This document shows positions 48,605 to 60,059 of a DNA stretch of 64,000 bases, one piece after another. Source of the stretch: Cranoglanis bouderius (taxonomy: Eukaryota > Chordata > Actinopteri > Siluriformes > Cranoglanididae); the NCBI GenBank assembly GCA_023630585.1, contig CM042535.1, forward strand, positions 33,972,399-34,036,398. The letters are read 5' to 3'. Both the position numbers and the translations under genes were made by a program. Every line of letters starts with the position of its first letter. The stretch's first letter is position 1. The notes under the pieces are model-generated. The model had not been told where the DNA came from and did no database searches. It saw only the letters and a list, made by a program, of their open reading frames with translations.

Positions 48605-48631
48605 TTTATGTCTATGTTTATGTGCTCGTAG

Positions 48632-48845
48632 TGCTGAGTCGTGCGCCTGTCCCCATGGCCGTGGTTCGCCGTGAGCTCTCATGCGAGGGTTACCCCATCG
48701 AGCTGCGTTGCCCGGGCACTGATGTCATCATGATCGAAAGCGCCAACTACGGACGCACAGACGACAAGATTTGCGACTCCGACCCCGCCCAGATGGAGAA
48801 CACACGCTGCTACTTGCCTGACGCCTATAAGATCATGGGCTTTAG
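48632..48845 (+). CDS. adgrl3: adgrl3 second coding exon: N-terminal half of the RBL/SUEL lectin domain
   Basis: The exon is 214 nt, with a CTCGTAG acceptor ending at 48631 and an AG|GTAAAC donor. It enters in phase 1 and leaves in phase 2. The translation runs (V)LSRAPVPMAVVRRELSCE through the lectin-fold core, including the ANYGRTDDKICDSDPAQMEN block and CYLPDAYKIM. This is the rhamnose-binding-lectin domain of latrophilins, with its conserved cysteines (SCEG, LRCPG, DKICD, TRCYLPD). Paralogue choice is clear. PMAVV, GTDVIM and CDSDPA are latrophilin-3 features, whereas latrophilin-1 and -2 have PFG(L), GSDVIM and CDADPF. The residues before the donor (MGF) differ from the usual MSQ/MTQ. 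The rest of the lectin domain (CNNRT...) must come from an exon beyond the window. Whether this is the only teleost adgrl3 copy or one of two co-orthologues cannot be told here. Confidence 0.96.
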
Positions 48846-48849
48846 GTAA

Positions 48850-48878
48850 ACACACACACACACACACATACACACACA
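48850..48878 (+). repeat. (CA)n just downstream of adgrl3 exon 2
   Basis: (CA)9 at 48851-48868 and a further ACACACAC to 48878, starting inside the donor region. Confidence 0.95.
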
Positions 48879-48939
48879 TGCATGTAAACACAATTATCGG
48901 CTGAATGACTCACCAGTTCGTCAATCCTTGGCCAGTGAA

Positions 48940-49047
48940 GACCCCCTGGGTTGGGGTGCATGGAGTTTGCATGTTCTCCCTGTGCTTCGGGGGTTTCCTC
49001 TGGGTACTCCGGTTTCCTCCCCCAATCCAAAGACATATGCTTTGCGA
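48940..49047 (+). repeat. SINE-like fragment (main family)
   Basis: Contains GGAGTTTGCATGTTCTCCCT to CCAAAGACATATGC; both ends missing. Confidence 0.8.
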
Positions 49048-50321
49048 AAACTTGGAGGTGTTCCACCTAGAACGCATTTGAATATATTTCTACCATTTGT
49101 TAAATCCTGTCCAGACCTAAGAGTTTGCAAGTTTGTCTGAGAATCCAGTTTATCAAGTGACGTGTGACAGGCTAGAGAAAACTACCTACCCTTCTACTCA
49201 TCTACCCTTGTTTAATTCCCACATACACACATCCAGCCAGTCACAGAGTGTGTGTTGAGACCTGGGAGATTTAGAAAGTGGGTCAGTGAACGAGCTTTGT
49301 CTTTTAAAGCGCAAATGAAATCGATGTAAGTGCTGCAGTGGGAGCGCATCAGATTTGATGATGATCGAGGAAAAAACGAGATAATTAGGAATGTCCGATC
49401 ATTAATCATTAATGCTGTTCACATTGGCTTCTCAATCTTTACAGTTCTACGTATAGCTAGGCCTGTCACTATAACTGCTTTTGTCGGACGATATATTGTC
49501 CCAGGAACAATTGCGACAAACGATTTTACTGTCATTTTAAGACCATTTTATGCCACTGATGATAATAGTGATGATATAAAAGCATTGTTATGCAAGTACA
49601 CCCTTTGAAAAAGCAATGAACTTTTAATTCTTAAGAATATTCAGACGTTGGAATTGAAATGTCTTCTGGCGAAAATATCCTTTAAATTTAGTCCATATTT
49701 CGTTGTCGTGTTTATTAATTTTAGTCAATTTTACTCAGACTAAAATGACAGTGAACGTTAGTCAACGGCATTTTAGTTGAAGAGAAAATGCAAAAATTAA
49801 ACCAAATATTCACACATTTTATATAGTAACTTAAACATGTATAAACAAAAACATGTGAAAACGGCCCTTACTGTGAAGACCTGGTCTCCTGAAATAATAA
49901 CATTACAATGAGACACTATTGTAATACAGCATTGTGAATTCTTTATGCTTTAGTTATTCATTGGCCGTGTTTTAGTGAGTTGTTACGGAAAGCGCGTATT
50001 CACAACGTGACTTACCGTTCTACCTAGCGCCTTACTTAAGTTCAAGCTCACGTGTGATTACGCGTCATTTTGTGCAGAAGCAAGTTATTATATGATATTA
50101 GGTTTATGTGGTGTAGATGTCTGGTTAATCCCATGTATGTACAGGATGTGTTTGAGTTAATTAACCCGCTAGTAAAGCGCTCCAGTTCACAGATGTTCAT
50201 TCACCGTTCAGCTTCGGCTCACCCAAGCGGCTCAATCCCCATATGACTGGATTATATGCAACACTAGAACTATTCTTTCTAGATTTTTCTTCTTCAAAAA
50301 ACATTCAGTGCATTGTTAATA
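49048..50321. other. intron 2; possible repeat at 49456-49780
   Basis: GCCTGTCACTATAACTGCTT and GACGATATATTGTCCCAGGA resemble a common teleost interspersed repeat. No ends defined. The rest is unrecognised. Confidence 0.35.
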
Positions 50322-50530
50322 CAGTGGGGGGAAAAAAGTATTCGATCCCCTGCTGATTTTGTACGTTTGCCCACTGACAAAGATATTATCAGTCTATAAT
50401 TTTAATGGTAGGTGTATTTTAACAGTGAGAGACAGAATAACAACAAAAAAATCCAGAAAAAACGCATTTCAAAAAAGTTATAAATTGATTTGCATTTTAA
50501 TGAGTATCCCTCTTTAAATCATCATAGTTT
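50322..50530. mobile_element. solo end of a Tc1-like element (family 7)
   Basis: Begins CAGTGGGGGGAAAAAAGTAT after TA, followed by TTCGATCCCCTGCTGATTTT. This is a long terminal arm of a teleost Tc1-like family. No partner end and no gene follow. Confidence 0.75.
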
Positions 50531-50668
50531 CCCCTCAATAGTTAAGTTGTAAGGTTAAGGGTGTGCGTGTGTATTAATTTGTAAGTGTGTGCATATAAAT
50601 GACTCAACACTATATCTCAGTCCTCTTGTTGGATGAAGTACAGTACCACCTGTGTGTATGGCTGGTTG

Positions 50669-50669
<1 letters not shown>

Positions 50670-50712
<43 letters not shown>

Positions 50713-50806
50713 TGCCCCAGGGTAGACTAGACTGTGAGCTCCAATTAGCACGGCTCTATGGTTAAGCTTAGTAGCACCACGGAGGTGGTTAGCGAGCACT
50801 ACACAC

Positions 50807-50846
<40 letters not shown>
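50670..50846. repeat. two (CA)n tracts
   Basis: (CA)n at 50670-50711 and 50800-50846, separated by unique DNA. Confidence 0.95.
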
Positions 50847-50847
<1 letters not shown>

Positions 50848-51589
50848 GGTTCAGTCTCACTTTTGTAACACATTCACACACAGCATGGTTTTTCGAACAC
50901 ACTCTCACACTAATACACACCTCCCTCCTTTAGACACACAAATCAGTTTTCCTGATTAGATTCCATATTAGATTATTCACACTCGTGTTTTTTTTTTTTT
51001 TTTTTGTACTTAATATAATAAGTACATGCGATTTGATCGCTACGCTTCCAGTTCGGACGACGTCCGGATTAATAAATGTGCGTTCGGAGAATGTGTGAAG
51101 GTCCTGCGGGAATCTAGAGAGCTGGTTCTTCCCGTACAGCCTACCGACGGCTGTGAGACGCGTCCGCAAAAGATGCAGTAAAGCCGTAATCTCGAAGCGC
51201 CATTGTTATGAAGATGATGTTTGGGTTTCGGGTTTCGGATTCTGAGCCAGGATCTGGTCTGAACTCGCAAAGCAGGTTCCAAATGGTGTGATTTGGTGTT
51301 TGGTCCAACAATTGTCCAATTCTCTGTGGAAACACAGGAAAAGAAACTATTATGACAATAAATACAGTGACAGTAAATACAGCTTCTAATGTTCATGCTC
51401 TCGGAGAAAGAAATGTTCCAACATCTATGGTTTAGCCGTAGCATTTATGTTTTTCGACCCATTTCTACGGCGATACACCTGCAGGAAAAGCCAATTCACT
51501 GAAGGGGAAAGGACAGAGGCGTGTGAAAGGCGCTCTTTTGCGGTTACATTCATTCTACATAGATTTTACTGTTTGTACTACAGCGCTGT
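50847..51589. other. intron 2, no recognised feature
   Basis: Poly(T) at 50988-51005. A 134-codon frame on the - strand has no family resemblance. Confidence 0.4.
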
Positions 51590-51870
51590 TGTATTCTCGA
51601 ATCTGATTAGTCAGAAGTTGTCGATTAATCTTCTATAACAGCAGCCCTGACGGTTGTAACATCAATGATAGGTTTACATTAATCCACTCGTTCTAATACG
51701 TTAACGTTTCTATAGTAACACCTCTTTCCCAGAGACTTGTATAGTGGACGCTCCACATAATCTAAGGATAGTGATAAATGGATTATTGAACAAAGTACAT
51801 TATTATGTTTTCTGTAAGGAGATGTTTATGAAACATTTCTGGAAGGAGTCTCCAGTGTCAGCGCTTTGTA
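51590..51870 (+). repeat. family B MITE-like repeat
   Basis: CTGATTAGTCAGAAGTTGTC to GAAGGAGTCTCCAGTGTCAG; matches 9360-9500 on its left half and 2640-2790 on its right half. Confidence 0.6.
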
Positions 51871-52559
51871 ATGTTTTCCGAGAAAAAAAGAGAAAAAAAA
51901 AAACAGGCTGATGAGGGAACGAATGTTTATAGCTGCTATAATGTAAGCGATAAAAGGAAGTAACTTGTTTTGTGGGCATGCATTAGCCAAGTTTCCATCC
52001 ACTTTTTGTGCTATTATGTTATCAACCATGTGAAAAAAAACAAAACAAAGAAATTTGCTGTCTCCTGCTTGGTTCCATCCAAATGGCGTTTTACTGATAA
52101 AATGGTGTGCGTGATGACGTCATCCTTAAAAAAAGCCTTGCTGGACATGTCCTCAAATCTTTGTAAAACGGAGATAGTACTGAGACAGTTAATTTAAACT
52201 GGCCAGCTTGCTGTCATTTTAATTACACAAATAATTGCAATTGTACGGAATATCAGAAGACGACGTGAGAATGGAGCAGTTGCTCGTTTGATAGGGCTCC
52301 AAGTAAGTAACTGCCCTTATGCGACAAAGCCCGTGGGTCTGGGAGAGACCACGCAATAGGGAGTTCTGGAAGGTAGAGGTGGAGAGACGCTTCACAGAAA
52401 GTCTCTGGCTGCAACATTTTCGATTGTCACGTTTAAGATGCTGTGCCAGTGAATTGGTCCTGATGTTGCACCCATCGCAGTTTCACAACACGCATGCGTC
52501 ATGGTTCTCTCGTGAACGGAGGTCTGTGCGGAAGTGAATAAAGACTTTTCGGGGTTTTT

Positions 52560-52832
52560 TTGCGCATACAAAGCATTCCTATCACTTCATAAAATTGGGA
52601 TTAAACCACTGGAGTCACATGGATTACTTTTACGATGCCATTATGAACGTTTTGGAGCGTGAAAGTTTTGGTTACTTGGACTGTAAATGGAGAAACAGAA
52701 ATCTCCCGGGTTTCATTAAAAAATGTCTTCATTTGTGTTCCGAAGATGAACGAAAGTCTTATGGGTTTGGAACGACCTGAGGGTGAGTAATTGATGGCAG
52801 AATTTTCATTTTTGGGTGAACTAACCCTTTAA
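52560..52832 (+). mobile_element. MITE-like 3' end with TTAA terminus
   Basis: The end GAGGGTGAGTAATTGATGGC ... TTTTTGGGTGAACTAACCC followed by TTTAA is a widespread teleost non-autonomous DNA element terminus. The opposite end was not found. Confidence 0.6.
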
Positions 52833-53420
52833 TCATTTGATGCCCCCCATTGTCTGGTGCCCCAATCCCATATATGGATAATCCAGCCTTGATTTAGTTT
52901 GTAATGCAAATAAGATCTTATATTCAGCTTAACCCACATTAAGCTCCTACTAACTAGTGTGTTTTTCAAAAAGAGCTATTTTTTTTTATTTAACACTATT
53001 TTCCCACACAAGCCAAAAGATTAATTGCGAAAATATTGCTGCAGTGCCAGTATTTTGTTTTAGGTCATGCTTATCGCATGGATACGAACCCCAGAGCTCC
53101 ATATTACCGGCGCATATGCTATTTTGGCAGGTGTCGCTGAAAATATTGCAAATTCTCACGCCGAGCTTACAAGATAAATCACCAGCCGCCTGTCACACGC
53201 ATGGAAGGTGAATGTGTCTTTGAATTGTAGTTACTAATATTGCTGAAATTGCACACTCGGAGGGATTTGCTTGAGGGATCAGATGAGGAGAAAAGGCAGG
53301 CGAGGAAAAAGGGCTTCCTTCTTTCTATCACCTCACTTCTCGCCGTCTTTCTGTCTTTGCCTCGCTGCTTTTTATAGAAACGGCAGTTGGCATTGCACAT
53401 CATTTATCATTCTCCACCTC
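52833..53420. other. intron 2, complex unique stretch
   Basis: 53030-53210 is non-repetitive with no coding signal. Possible conserved element; unverified. Confidence 0.25.
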
Positions 53421-53479
53421 ATCTCTCTCTCTCTCTCTCTCTCTCTCACTTTTCCTCTTGTCTCTCTCAAACTAATATT

Positions 53480-53527
<48 letters not shown>
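53421..53527. repeat. (CT)n tracts
   Basis: (CT)n at 53422-53447 and 53480-53527. Open frames here are repeat translations. Confidence 0.95.
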
Positions 53528-53951
53528 ATTTTGTCTGACCTTTGAGTCTTTTTTCTCCAGTCTGAGCTAATTTGTTCGATGCCGAGCGTACGTGCGCTCG
53601 TGTGTGTGTGTGTGTCATTGTGTGCCACCACTAGTGGCTTTGATGCCATAATCAATAAGAAAAGGTAATTAGAAAGTGATCAATCGAGAGAGGCTCACCT
53701 AAGGTTTATCAGGATGTGCCGTGGATGAAGCCGGAACATTGATGGAGAATCAACAGACTCGCACTCAGAAGGCATCAGAATAAAGAGCGCAAGGCTTCGA
53801 AATCAAGCGTTATATAAGCATCTATCCTCATTATACATTTCTAGGTCATAATTAAATTCCTCTAGAACTGATTCATGAGTTTTATTACTAGGAGGATCAC
53901 TATTTACGCCATGCAGAGATGCAGTTTTCAAATGAACTGTATCCATCACTA

Positions 53952-55105
53952 CAGGTGCATCTCAAAGAATTAGAACATCGTGGAAAAGTTCATTTTTCCC
54001 CACAATTTAATTCCAAAGGGGGAACTTTCATATATTCTAGATTCATTAGACATAAAGTGAAATATTTATAGTATATTATAGTGAAATATATATAATGTTT
54101 ATAGTGAAATATAAGCCTTTTTTTTGTTTTAATCTTTATTATTACATCTTACAGCTCATGGAAATCAAAAATCCAGTATCTCAAAATATTAGAATAAAGA
54201 ATTTATAATACAGAAATGTCAACCTTCTGAAAAGTATGTTAATTTATGCACTCGGGGCTCCTTTTGCACGAACTACTGCATCAATGCGGCGTGGCATGGA
54301 GGCAATCCGCCTGTGGCACTGCTGAGGTGTTATGGAAGCCCAGGTTGCTTTGATAGCGGCCTTCAGCTCGTCTGTATCATTGGGTCTGGTGTCTCTCATC
54401 TTCCTCTTGACAAAATTCAGGTCAGGTGAGTTGGCTGGCCAATCAAGTACAGTAATATCATGGTCAACAAACCAGTTACTAGTAGTTTTGGCACTGTGGG
54501 CAGGTGCCAAGTCCTGCTGGAAAAGGAAATCAGCATCTCCATAAAGCTTGTCAGCAGATGGAAGCATGAAGTGCTCTAAAATCTCCTGGTAGACGCTGCA
54601 TTGACTCTCGACTTGAGAAAACACAGTGGACCAACACCAGCAGATGACACGGCACCCCAAATCATCACTGACTGTGGAACCTTCACACTGGACTTCAAGC
54701 AACTTGGATTCTGTGCCTCTCCACTCTTCCTCCAGACTCTGGGACCTTGATTTCCAAATGAAATGCAAAATTTACTTTCATCTGAAGAGAGGACTTTGGA
54801 CCACTGAGCAACGGTGTTTTGAGTAAAAAGGTGTTTTGAGTTAATTAGCTGATTAGAGCTCTTCTCAGGTCGACATTGCTGTATTATAAATTCTTTGCTC
54901 TAATATTTTTGAGATACTGGATTTTTCCAGTATCTCATTTCTGTGAGCTGTAAGCCGTAATCATCAAGATTAAAATAAAAAAGGTTTGAAATATTTCACT
55001 TTATGTGTAATGAATCTAGAATATATGAAAGTTCCACTTTTTGAGTTAAATTACACAAAAAAAATAAACTTTTCCACAATATTCTAATTTTTTTAGATGC
55101 ACCTG
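53952..55105 (-). mobile_element. Tc1-like element (family 1), 1.15 kb, N-terminal part deleted
   Basis: The ends CAGGTGCATCTCAAAGAATT and (complement) CAGGTGCATCTAAAAAAATT both abut TA. The arms share AATCTAGAATATATGAAAGT with each other in inverted orientation. Confidence 0.93.
54244..54768 (-). pseudogene. Tc1 transposase, N-terminally truncated (family 1)
   Basis: A 174-codon open frame reads from MHFIWKSRSQSLEEEW to PRRIDAVVRAKGAPSA. It retains FLFQQDLAPAHSAKT (second Asp) and ANSPDLNF. About 10 residues including the third catalytic residue are deleted (DLNFVKRKM instead of DLNPIE..W...VKRKM). The first Asp lies just upstream (DESKF) and out of frame or lost. Inactive. Confidence 0.92.
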
Positions 55106-55194
55106 TATGTAAAGAAGAAAAACACCCGACAGTAATAATACATTTTACTTATTATACACTTTTCTAAACTCAAAACGCTACAGAAATAAAAGAG

Positions 55195-56050
55195 TCCAAA
55201 TTACGCAGTACAAAGCCTTCTTTGCTTTCAGAACAGACTCAGTGCTTCATGGCATTTATTCCACAAGCTGTTGTGAGCTGCACATTCATATTGTGAATCT
55301 CTTGTTCTACCACATCCCAAAGACACTCTACTGGATTGTGATCTGCTGACTGAGGAGGCCACTGATGTACAATGAATTCATTGTCATGTTCACAGAACCG
55401 ACTTTTGCTTGGTGCATTATCATGCTGGAAGTGGCCATTATAAGTTGCGGAAATCGATCAGAAGCAATACTCGAATGGCTGTAGCAATCAAACTATCAGC
55501 ATTAAAAGGCCCTGTGTGTCAAGAATAAATTCCCCACACCATTTCACTACCACCACCAGCCTGCACTGTTGACACATGGATTCAAGCTGTTGATGCCAAA
55601 TTCTGACCCTACCATCTGCAGCAGAAATCAATATTCATCAGACCAGGCAATATTTTCCCAATCTTTAGCTGTCCAATCTTTAGTTTCGGGGAGCCTGTGA
55701 CCACTGTGTCCTCAGATTCTTGTTCTTGGCTACCAGGAGTGGAACCTGATGTTGTCCTTCTGCTGTTGTAGCCCATCCACCTCAAGGTTTGATATGTAGT
55801 GCTTTTTGAGATGCTTTTCTGTTCACCGTGGTTGTAAAGAGTGATTGTTTGAGTTACTGTAGCCTTCCTGTCAGATCATACCAGTCTGGCCTCTGACTAA
55901 TCTCATCAACAAAGCGTTCCTGCCTGCAAAACGTCCGCTCACTGGATGTTTTTTTTTTTTCCTCGCACCATTCTGTGTAAACTCTAGAGTGTGAAAGTTC
56001 TTGGAGATCTTTCTGAAATACTCAGAAAGGCCATTAACTGAAGCTCATTA
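55195..56050 (-). pseudogene. Tc1-like transposase, near full length but heavily frameshifted (family 6)
   Basis: Read on the - strand from about 56040 it shows, in changing frames, the helix-turn-helix region, the linker (TTTACAACCACGGTGAACAG), a first-Asp block (CTGGTCTGATGAATA), a VWGI block, HDNAPS (second Asp) and NPVECLWD (third Glu), then the C-terminal region. No frame exceeds 60 codons. Confidence 0.8.
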
Positions 56051-56076
56051 ACTTAAGCTCTTGACCTGTATCTGAC

Positions 56077-56142
<66 letters not shown>
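56077..56142. repeat. (CTAT)n tetranucleotide
   Basis: About 16 uninterrupted units. Confidence 0.97.
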
Positions 56143-56163
56143 CTGTACACACACACATACACA

Positions 56164-56470
56164 CACTCACCATCCACTTTATTAAGAACACCTGTACACC
56201 TGGTCATTTATGCAGTTATCCAATCAGCCAGTCATGCAGCAGCAGCAGCAGCACAATGCATAAAATCATGCATTCTCTCACTCTGCTCTGATCTCTCTTA
56301 TCAACAACGTCTTTCAGCCTGCAGACCCTCTGCTCACAGGTTTTTTTTTTTTTTTTTAACTTTTCACACCATTCTATGTAAACACTTAGACACTGTTGTA
56401 TGTGAAAATCCCAGGAGATCAGCAGTTTCTGAAATACTCAAACCACCCCATCTGACCAGAGCTTTTCCCC
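56164..56470 (-). mobile_element. Tc1-like deletion derivative (family 6)
   Basis: On the - strand, the 5' gene region (GGTTTGAGTATTTCAGAAAC, then a poly(A)-interrupted linker) is joined directly to a terminal segment. That segment ends AATAAAGTGGATGGTGAGTG at about 56165. A CAGCAGCAGCAG stretch lies at 56238-56252. Confidence 0.85.
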
Positions 56471-57041
56471 CATTCTGATATTTGATGTATAGTTACAACA
56501 CACCATACATATATATATATATATATATAGTTACACACGTGTCAAAGCACTTAAAATGTCAGACATTATGGTAAAGGCAGCAATCAGAGAGCACTTGTTT
56601 TTGTTGGAGTAAAAAAAAAAAAAAAAGAGACTAGGTCCATTTTTGTTGCAATGTAAAATTTCCTGCCAGTGTTTCCATAACAATGACAAGCCTGTCAGAA
56701 TTCTGTCCGAATATAACACACAGCTAACGATAGTTCAGCATGTTATGGGGCTTTTTATTCCCGTTGCTTGTGCTTTGAGTTTTAAATAGTCAGTCTCAGC
56801 AGAGCAGGCTCAAATGTCCTTATTGAACAGAAGGTGAGAAGAAGCCGTCATGTCTCACATCGAAATGGTTATGGGATGCCAGTCCCACCCTCGAAAACAA
56901 CTCGCTATTATTTTTAATTCTTAAAGAGGTAACACAACTCACAGGAACTTTTTTTTTTTTTTTTTTTTTTGCAATCGTCATCATGCAGACGCACAAACAC
57001 AGTGATTCTGATGGCAAAAGTAATCAGATTTACAGGTATTT
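56471..57041. other. intron 2; homopolymers
   Basis: (AT)n at 56508-56528, poly(A) at 56610-56625, poly(T) at 56949-56970. Nothing else recognised. Confidence 0.5.
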
Positions 57042-57350
57042 TCTTAATTCATTCATTCATCTTTATCCTGATCGTGATCCCGGGAATGCTGGTGCAGGGC
57101 AAGAATACACCCTGGATGGGACACAAGTCCATCACAGGGCACTATGCCCTGTGATATTCACACTTAACTGCAATTTAGAGTAGCCAATCAAATTTAAAGC
57201 ATGCTTTTAGGTGGTGGGAGAAAACTGAAGAACCTGGAGGAAACCCATGTGGATACAGTGAGATCATGTGAAACTCCAGACAGACAGTAACTCAAGCACA
57301 GGGTTGAACCACGGACCCCGGAGCTATTTGTCTGCAACACTACCCGCTGT
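57042..57350 (-). repeat. SINE-like repeat, diverged variant
   Basis: On the - strand it runs from a head-like end near 57350 through TGGGTTTCCTCCAGG to ACGATCAGGATAAAG at 57070, parallel in organisation to the main family but diverged. Confidence 0.65.
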
Positions 57351-57375
57351 GCCTGATTATTCTTTTATTTAGTTT

Positions 57376-58290
57376 GCCTCGCACCTCCAGGGTTGGGGGT
57401 TCGAATCCCACCTCCGCCCTGTGTGTGCAGAATTTGCATGTTCTCCCCATGCTTTGGGGGTTTCCTCTGGGTACTCTGGTTTTCTCCCTGTTGTAGGCTG
57501 ATTGGCATTTCCAAATTGTCCATAGTGTGTGAATCGGTGTGTCTCAATCAGCTTTCGAGTTCAGTAGTCAGGGCACTGATCAGGGAGTCGGCCATTTTAA
57601 GGGCTGTCTCAATCACAAAATCCTTCCAGCACACTGGGACGTTTGCTCCCTAAAAAATCCCACAATGCACCGCAAAAACCAGGGAGCATCGATGTTCAGT
57701 ATGTTCCCGTACTGGAAATGACATCATGTTTGCTGAAGCCCCTCAGCTCGAAAAAAATGGCGGACGAACTCTCAGCCAACTTCAGTCTACAAATATAAGT
57801 AGCTTGTTATTGTTGTTGTAGCTCTCAAATGATTTAACTTTATTTGATGTTCTATATACAGTTTGTTTGAGTCTAATGACTTTTAAGTGTTTAATGATTA
57901 AAAAAAAAAAAATCCACTAGCTAGCCCACGATCCTGCTCGACGTTCCATGACAGAAACACGTGTGATTAAGCTAACAAATTATATGACATATTAAACTTA
58001 AATATTTTTGTTTTTAATTTTTGGTGACGTTTTACAACGTGAGTATGTAGTCATGTCCCCATAAATTAAGTTACCAGTGTCCCAATGTGTAGTGAGCCAG
58101 GGTCCTTACCAGTGCCCCAACTCATGTACACCATATACTGTTTCATGACCTAGGGAGCTAGGGAGCTGATCGAGATACACCGATGGGTTGGCATCCCATC
58201 CAGGGTGTCCCCCACTTTGTGCCCCGAGTTCCCTGGGATAGGCTTCAGCCTCCCCACAACCCTGTGTAGGATAAGCAGTATGGGAAATGG
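57376..58290 (+). repeat. SINE-like repeat (main family) split by a MITE
   Basis: The left part 57376-57535 stops at GTGTGTGAATC and the right part 58182-58290 resumes at GATGGGTTGGCATCCCATCC. Together they make one SINE copy ending ...GGAAATGG. Confidence 0.85.
57536..58181. mobile_element. MITE inserted in a SINE copy, 646 bp
   Basis: Left end GGTGTGTCTCAATCAGCT, right end complement GGTGTATCTCGATCAGCT. The host SINE is continuous once it is removed. Non-coding. Confidence 0.85.
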
Positions 58291-59036
58291 GTCCCGTTAC
58301 ATCTGGCGTAAATCAAACACCGAATTCCACAAAAGAAAATCACACCTATGGTGAAGCATAGTGGTGGCAGTGTGGTGGTGTGGGGATGCTTTGCTGCTTC
58401 AGGGCCTGGGCAACTCGCAATAATTGAGGGAAACATGAATTCTGTTCTCTACCAGAAAAAGGAGAATGTCTTGATCTTCAGTCCGTAAGTTGAAACTCAA
58501 GCGCAACTGGATTAATGCAGCAAGACAATGCTCCAAAGCATAGGAGTAAATCCACCTCTGAATGACTAAAAAAACCCCGCAAAATTAAAGTTTTGGAGTG
58601 GCCTAGTCAAAGTCCTGACTTGAACCAATTGAGATGCTGTGGCAGGACATTAAATGGGCAGTTCATACTCGAAAAACCTCCAGTGTGGCTGAACTAAAAC
58701 AGTTCTGCAAAAAAGAGTGGGCCAAAATTCCACCACAGCACTGTGAAAGACTGATGTCCAGTTATCGGAAGCAGTTGGTTGCAGTTATTGCTGTTAAAAG
58801 TATTACAACCAGATTTTAAGTTTAAGTTGGCAATTCGTTTTTCAGATGGGTGATAGGTGTTGGATAACTTTTTTTGCTTCAATAAAATAAATAAACAAAT
58901 AAAAACTGTATTGTGTGTTTAATCGGGTTTCCTTTGTTTTATGTTGTATTTTGTTTGAAGATCTAAATCTATTTAAGATGAGATATACACAAAAGCAGAA
59001 GAAATCAGGATGTGGCAAATATTTTTCGCAGCAGTG
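58291..59036 (+). mobile_element. Tc1-like element remnant, left end missing
   Basis: Starts abruptly at the SINE end, carries a decayed transposase, and ends with a TGGCAAATATTTTTCGCAGC ... GTG terminus near 59036. Confidence 0.8.
58316..58819 (+). pseudogene. Tc1 transposase remnant with frameshifts and stops
   Basis: MVKHSGGSVVVWGCFAASGP is followed by a degenerate AARQCSKA block for the second Asp, an IEMLWQDIK third-Glu block and the C-terminal WAKIPPQHCERLMSSYRKQL region to a stop at 58819. Confidence 0.85.
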
Positions 59037-59407
59037 TAACTGATTTATACAGTTTGTTCCGGGCCACTAATTTGATTGGACAAGCGAGTGCTCTAAGAGT
59101 GCTGATATTTAGTATAACAGCACTGAGACATTTCACTGTTTGCATCACTCCATTTTGTCTGTTTTCGCTGTGTTCGCTACATAAAATTCCAATCCTAGCA
59201 ATAGTTCGTTACACTGAAACCTACACTACAGGCTGTTGGTCAGACTTTGTGTTTTACGGCAACATGCAACGCTCTGTCCAGCTGTGGCTTCTTTGGGAAC
59301 TAATTTAATTGATGGAGCAAAAATAAACTGAAATATTTAGAGATATTGTGTCTGAAATGTGAGATATAAATTTCTTGTTTGTAGAACTGTTGTATAAAAG
59401 CAAAATG
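59037..59407. other. intron 2, no recognised feature
   Basis: AT-rich; weak similarity to family B around 59065-59130. Confidence 0.35.
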
Positions 59408-59545
59408 GCACGAGACTGAAGAGTGAGGCCGTACCGAATATCAGCGCGGCTGTAATTACCTCCCTCACCCCGCCTCCCGAATACAGCCGAATCACAGCCG
59501 CGCTGATATTCAGTACAGCAGCAGTTTTGCTCGTGCGATATTTCT
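59408..59545. repeat. fold-back element with about 26-bp arms
   Basis: Arms GTACCGAATATCAGCGCGGC... (59431-59456) and its near-complement (59491-59516) surround a 34-bp loop. Outer GCACGAG / CTCGTGC words extend the palindrome. Confidence 0.85.
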
Positions 59546-60059
59546 TAAATGTCAACAAGAATATGCACACATTTGCCAAGCAATCTGTCATACATGGCCT
59601 TTTTCAAATTGATCATTGCAACTTCTTTTCAAACTAATTTTCTCTTGATTTCTTCTTTAATTCAATGTTTTTTTTTTTTTGTTTTTTTTTTGCAAGATCT
59701 ATTTGAAACCGTGGGATTACTAACACATTATTAGCTTGCAAGTATGTGGTATTTGTAGAAGAACAGAACGGACTTGTACGGCTCTCATTTGCAATTTCGT
59801 CAGCTTGTGGAAATCAAACCCCTGATGTTGGGAGAGGAAGCGTGATCCTTAACAAGTCAAGCTACAGGAAACAATTGCTTACACAGTGTTATTGCATGCT
59901 GGCAGGCGTGATTCTCAGTACTCAAAGCTCAGTTGTTGTTGTTTTTTTTAACTAAACTGGTAAAAAGATGAAAAATCAGTGTATTAGTGCTGTGGAATGA
60001 TGAGCTGTCAAGCTGAAATTCCCTCTAGAGAGATAATGCAGGAATATACAGTAGATAGA
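59546..60059. other. intron 2, no recognised feature
   Basis: AT-rich unique DNA. Confidence 0.4.

Larger units (their letters stand above)
39666..48631 (+). other. adgrl3: adgrl3 intron 1 (about 8.97 kb)
   Basis: The intron runs from the GTAAG donor at 39666 to the TAG acceptor at 48631 and is phase 1. It contains two hAT MITEs, a SINE copy, Tc1 relics, long microsatellites and a 32-bp minisatellite. No additional exon with coding character was seen. Confidence 0.85.

Noticed and set aside
51040..51444. 134-codon frame on the - strand
   Set aside because: No recognisable motif, inside intron 2, and the length is within chance for this window size.
53271..53570. 99-codon frame with (SL)n
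   Set aside because: Translation of (CT)n microsatellite.
56238..56252. CAG repeat as coding polyglutamine
   Set aside because: Only five units, inside a Tc1-like relic with no reading frame.
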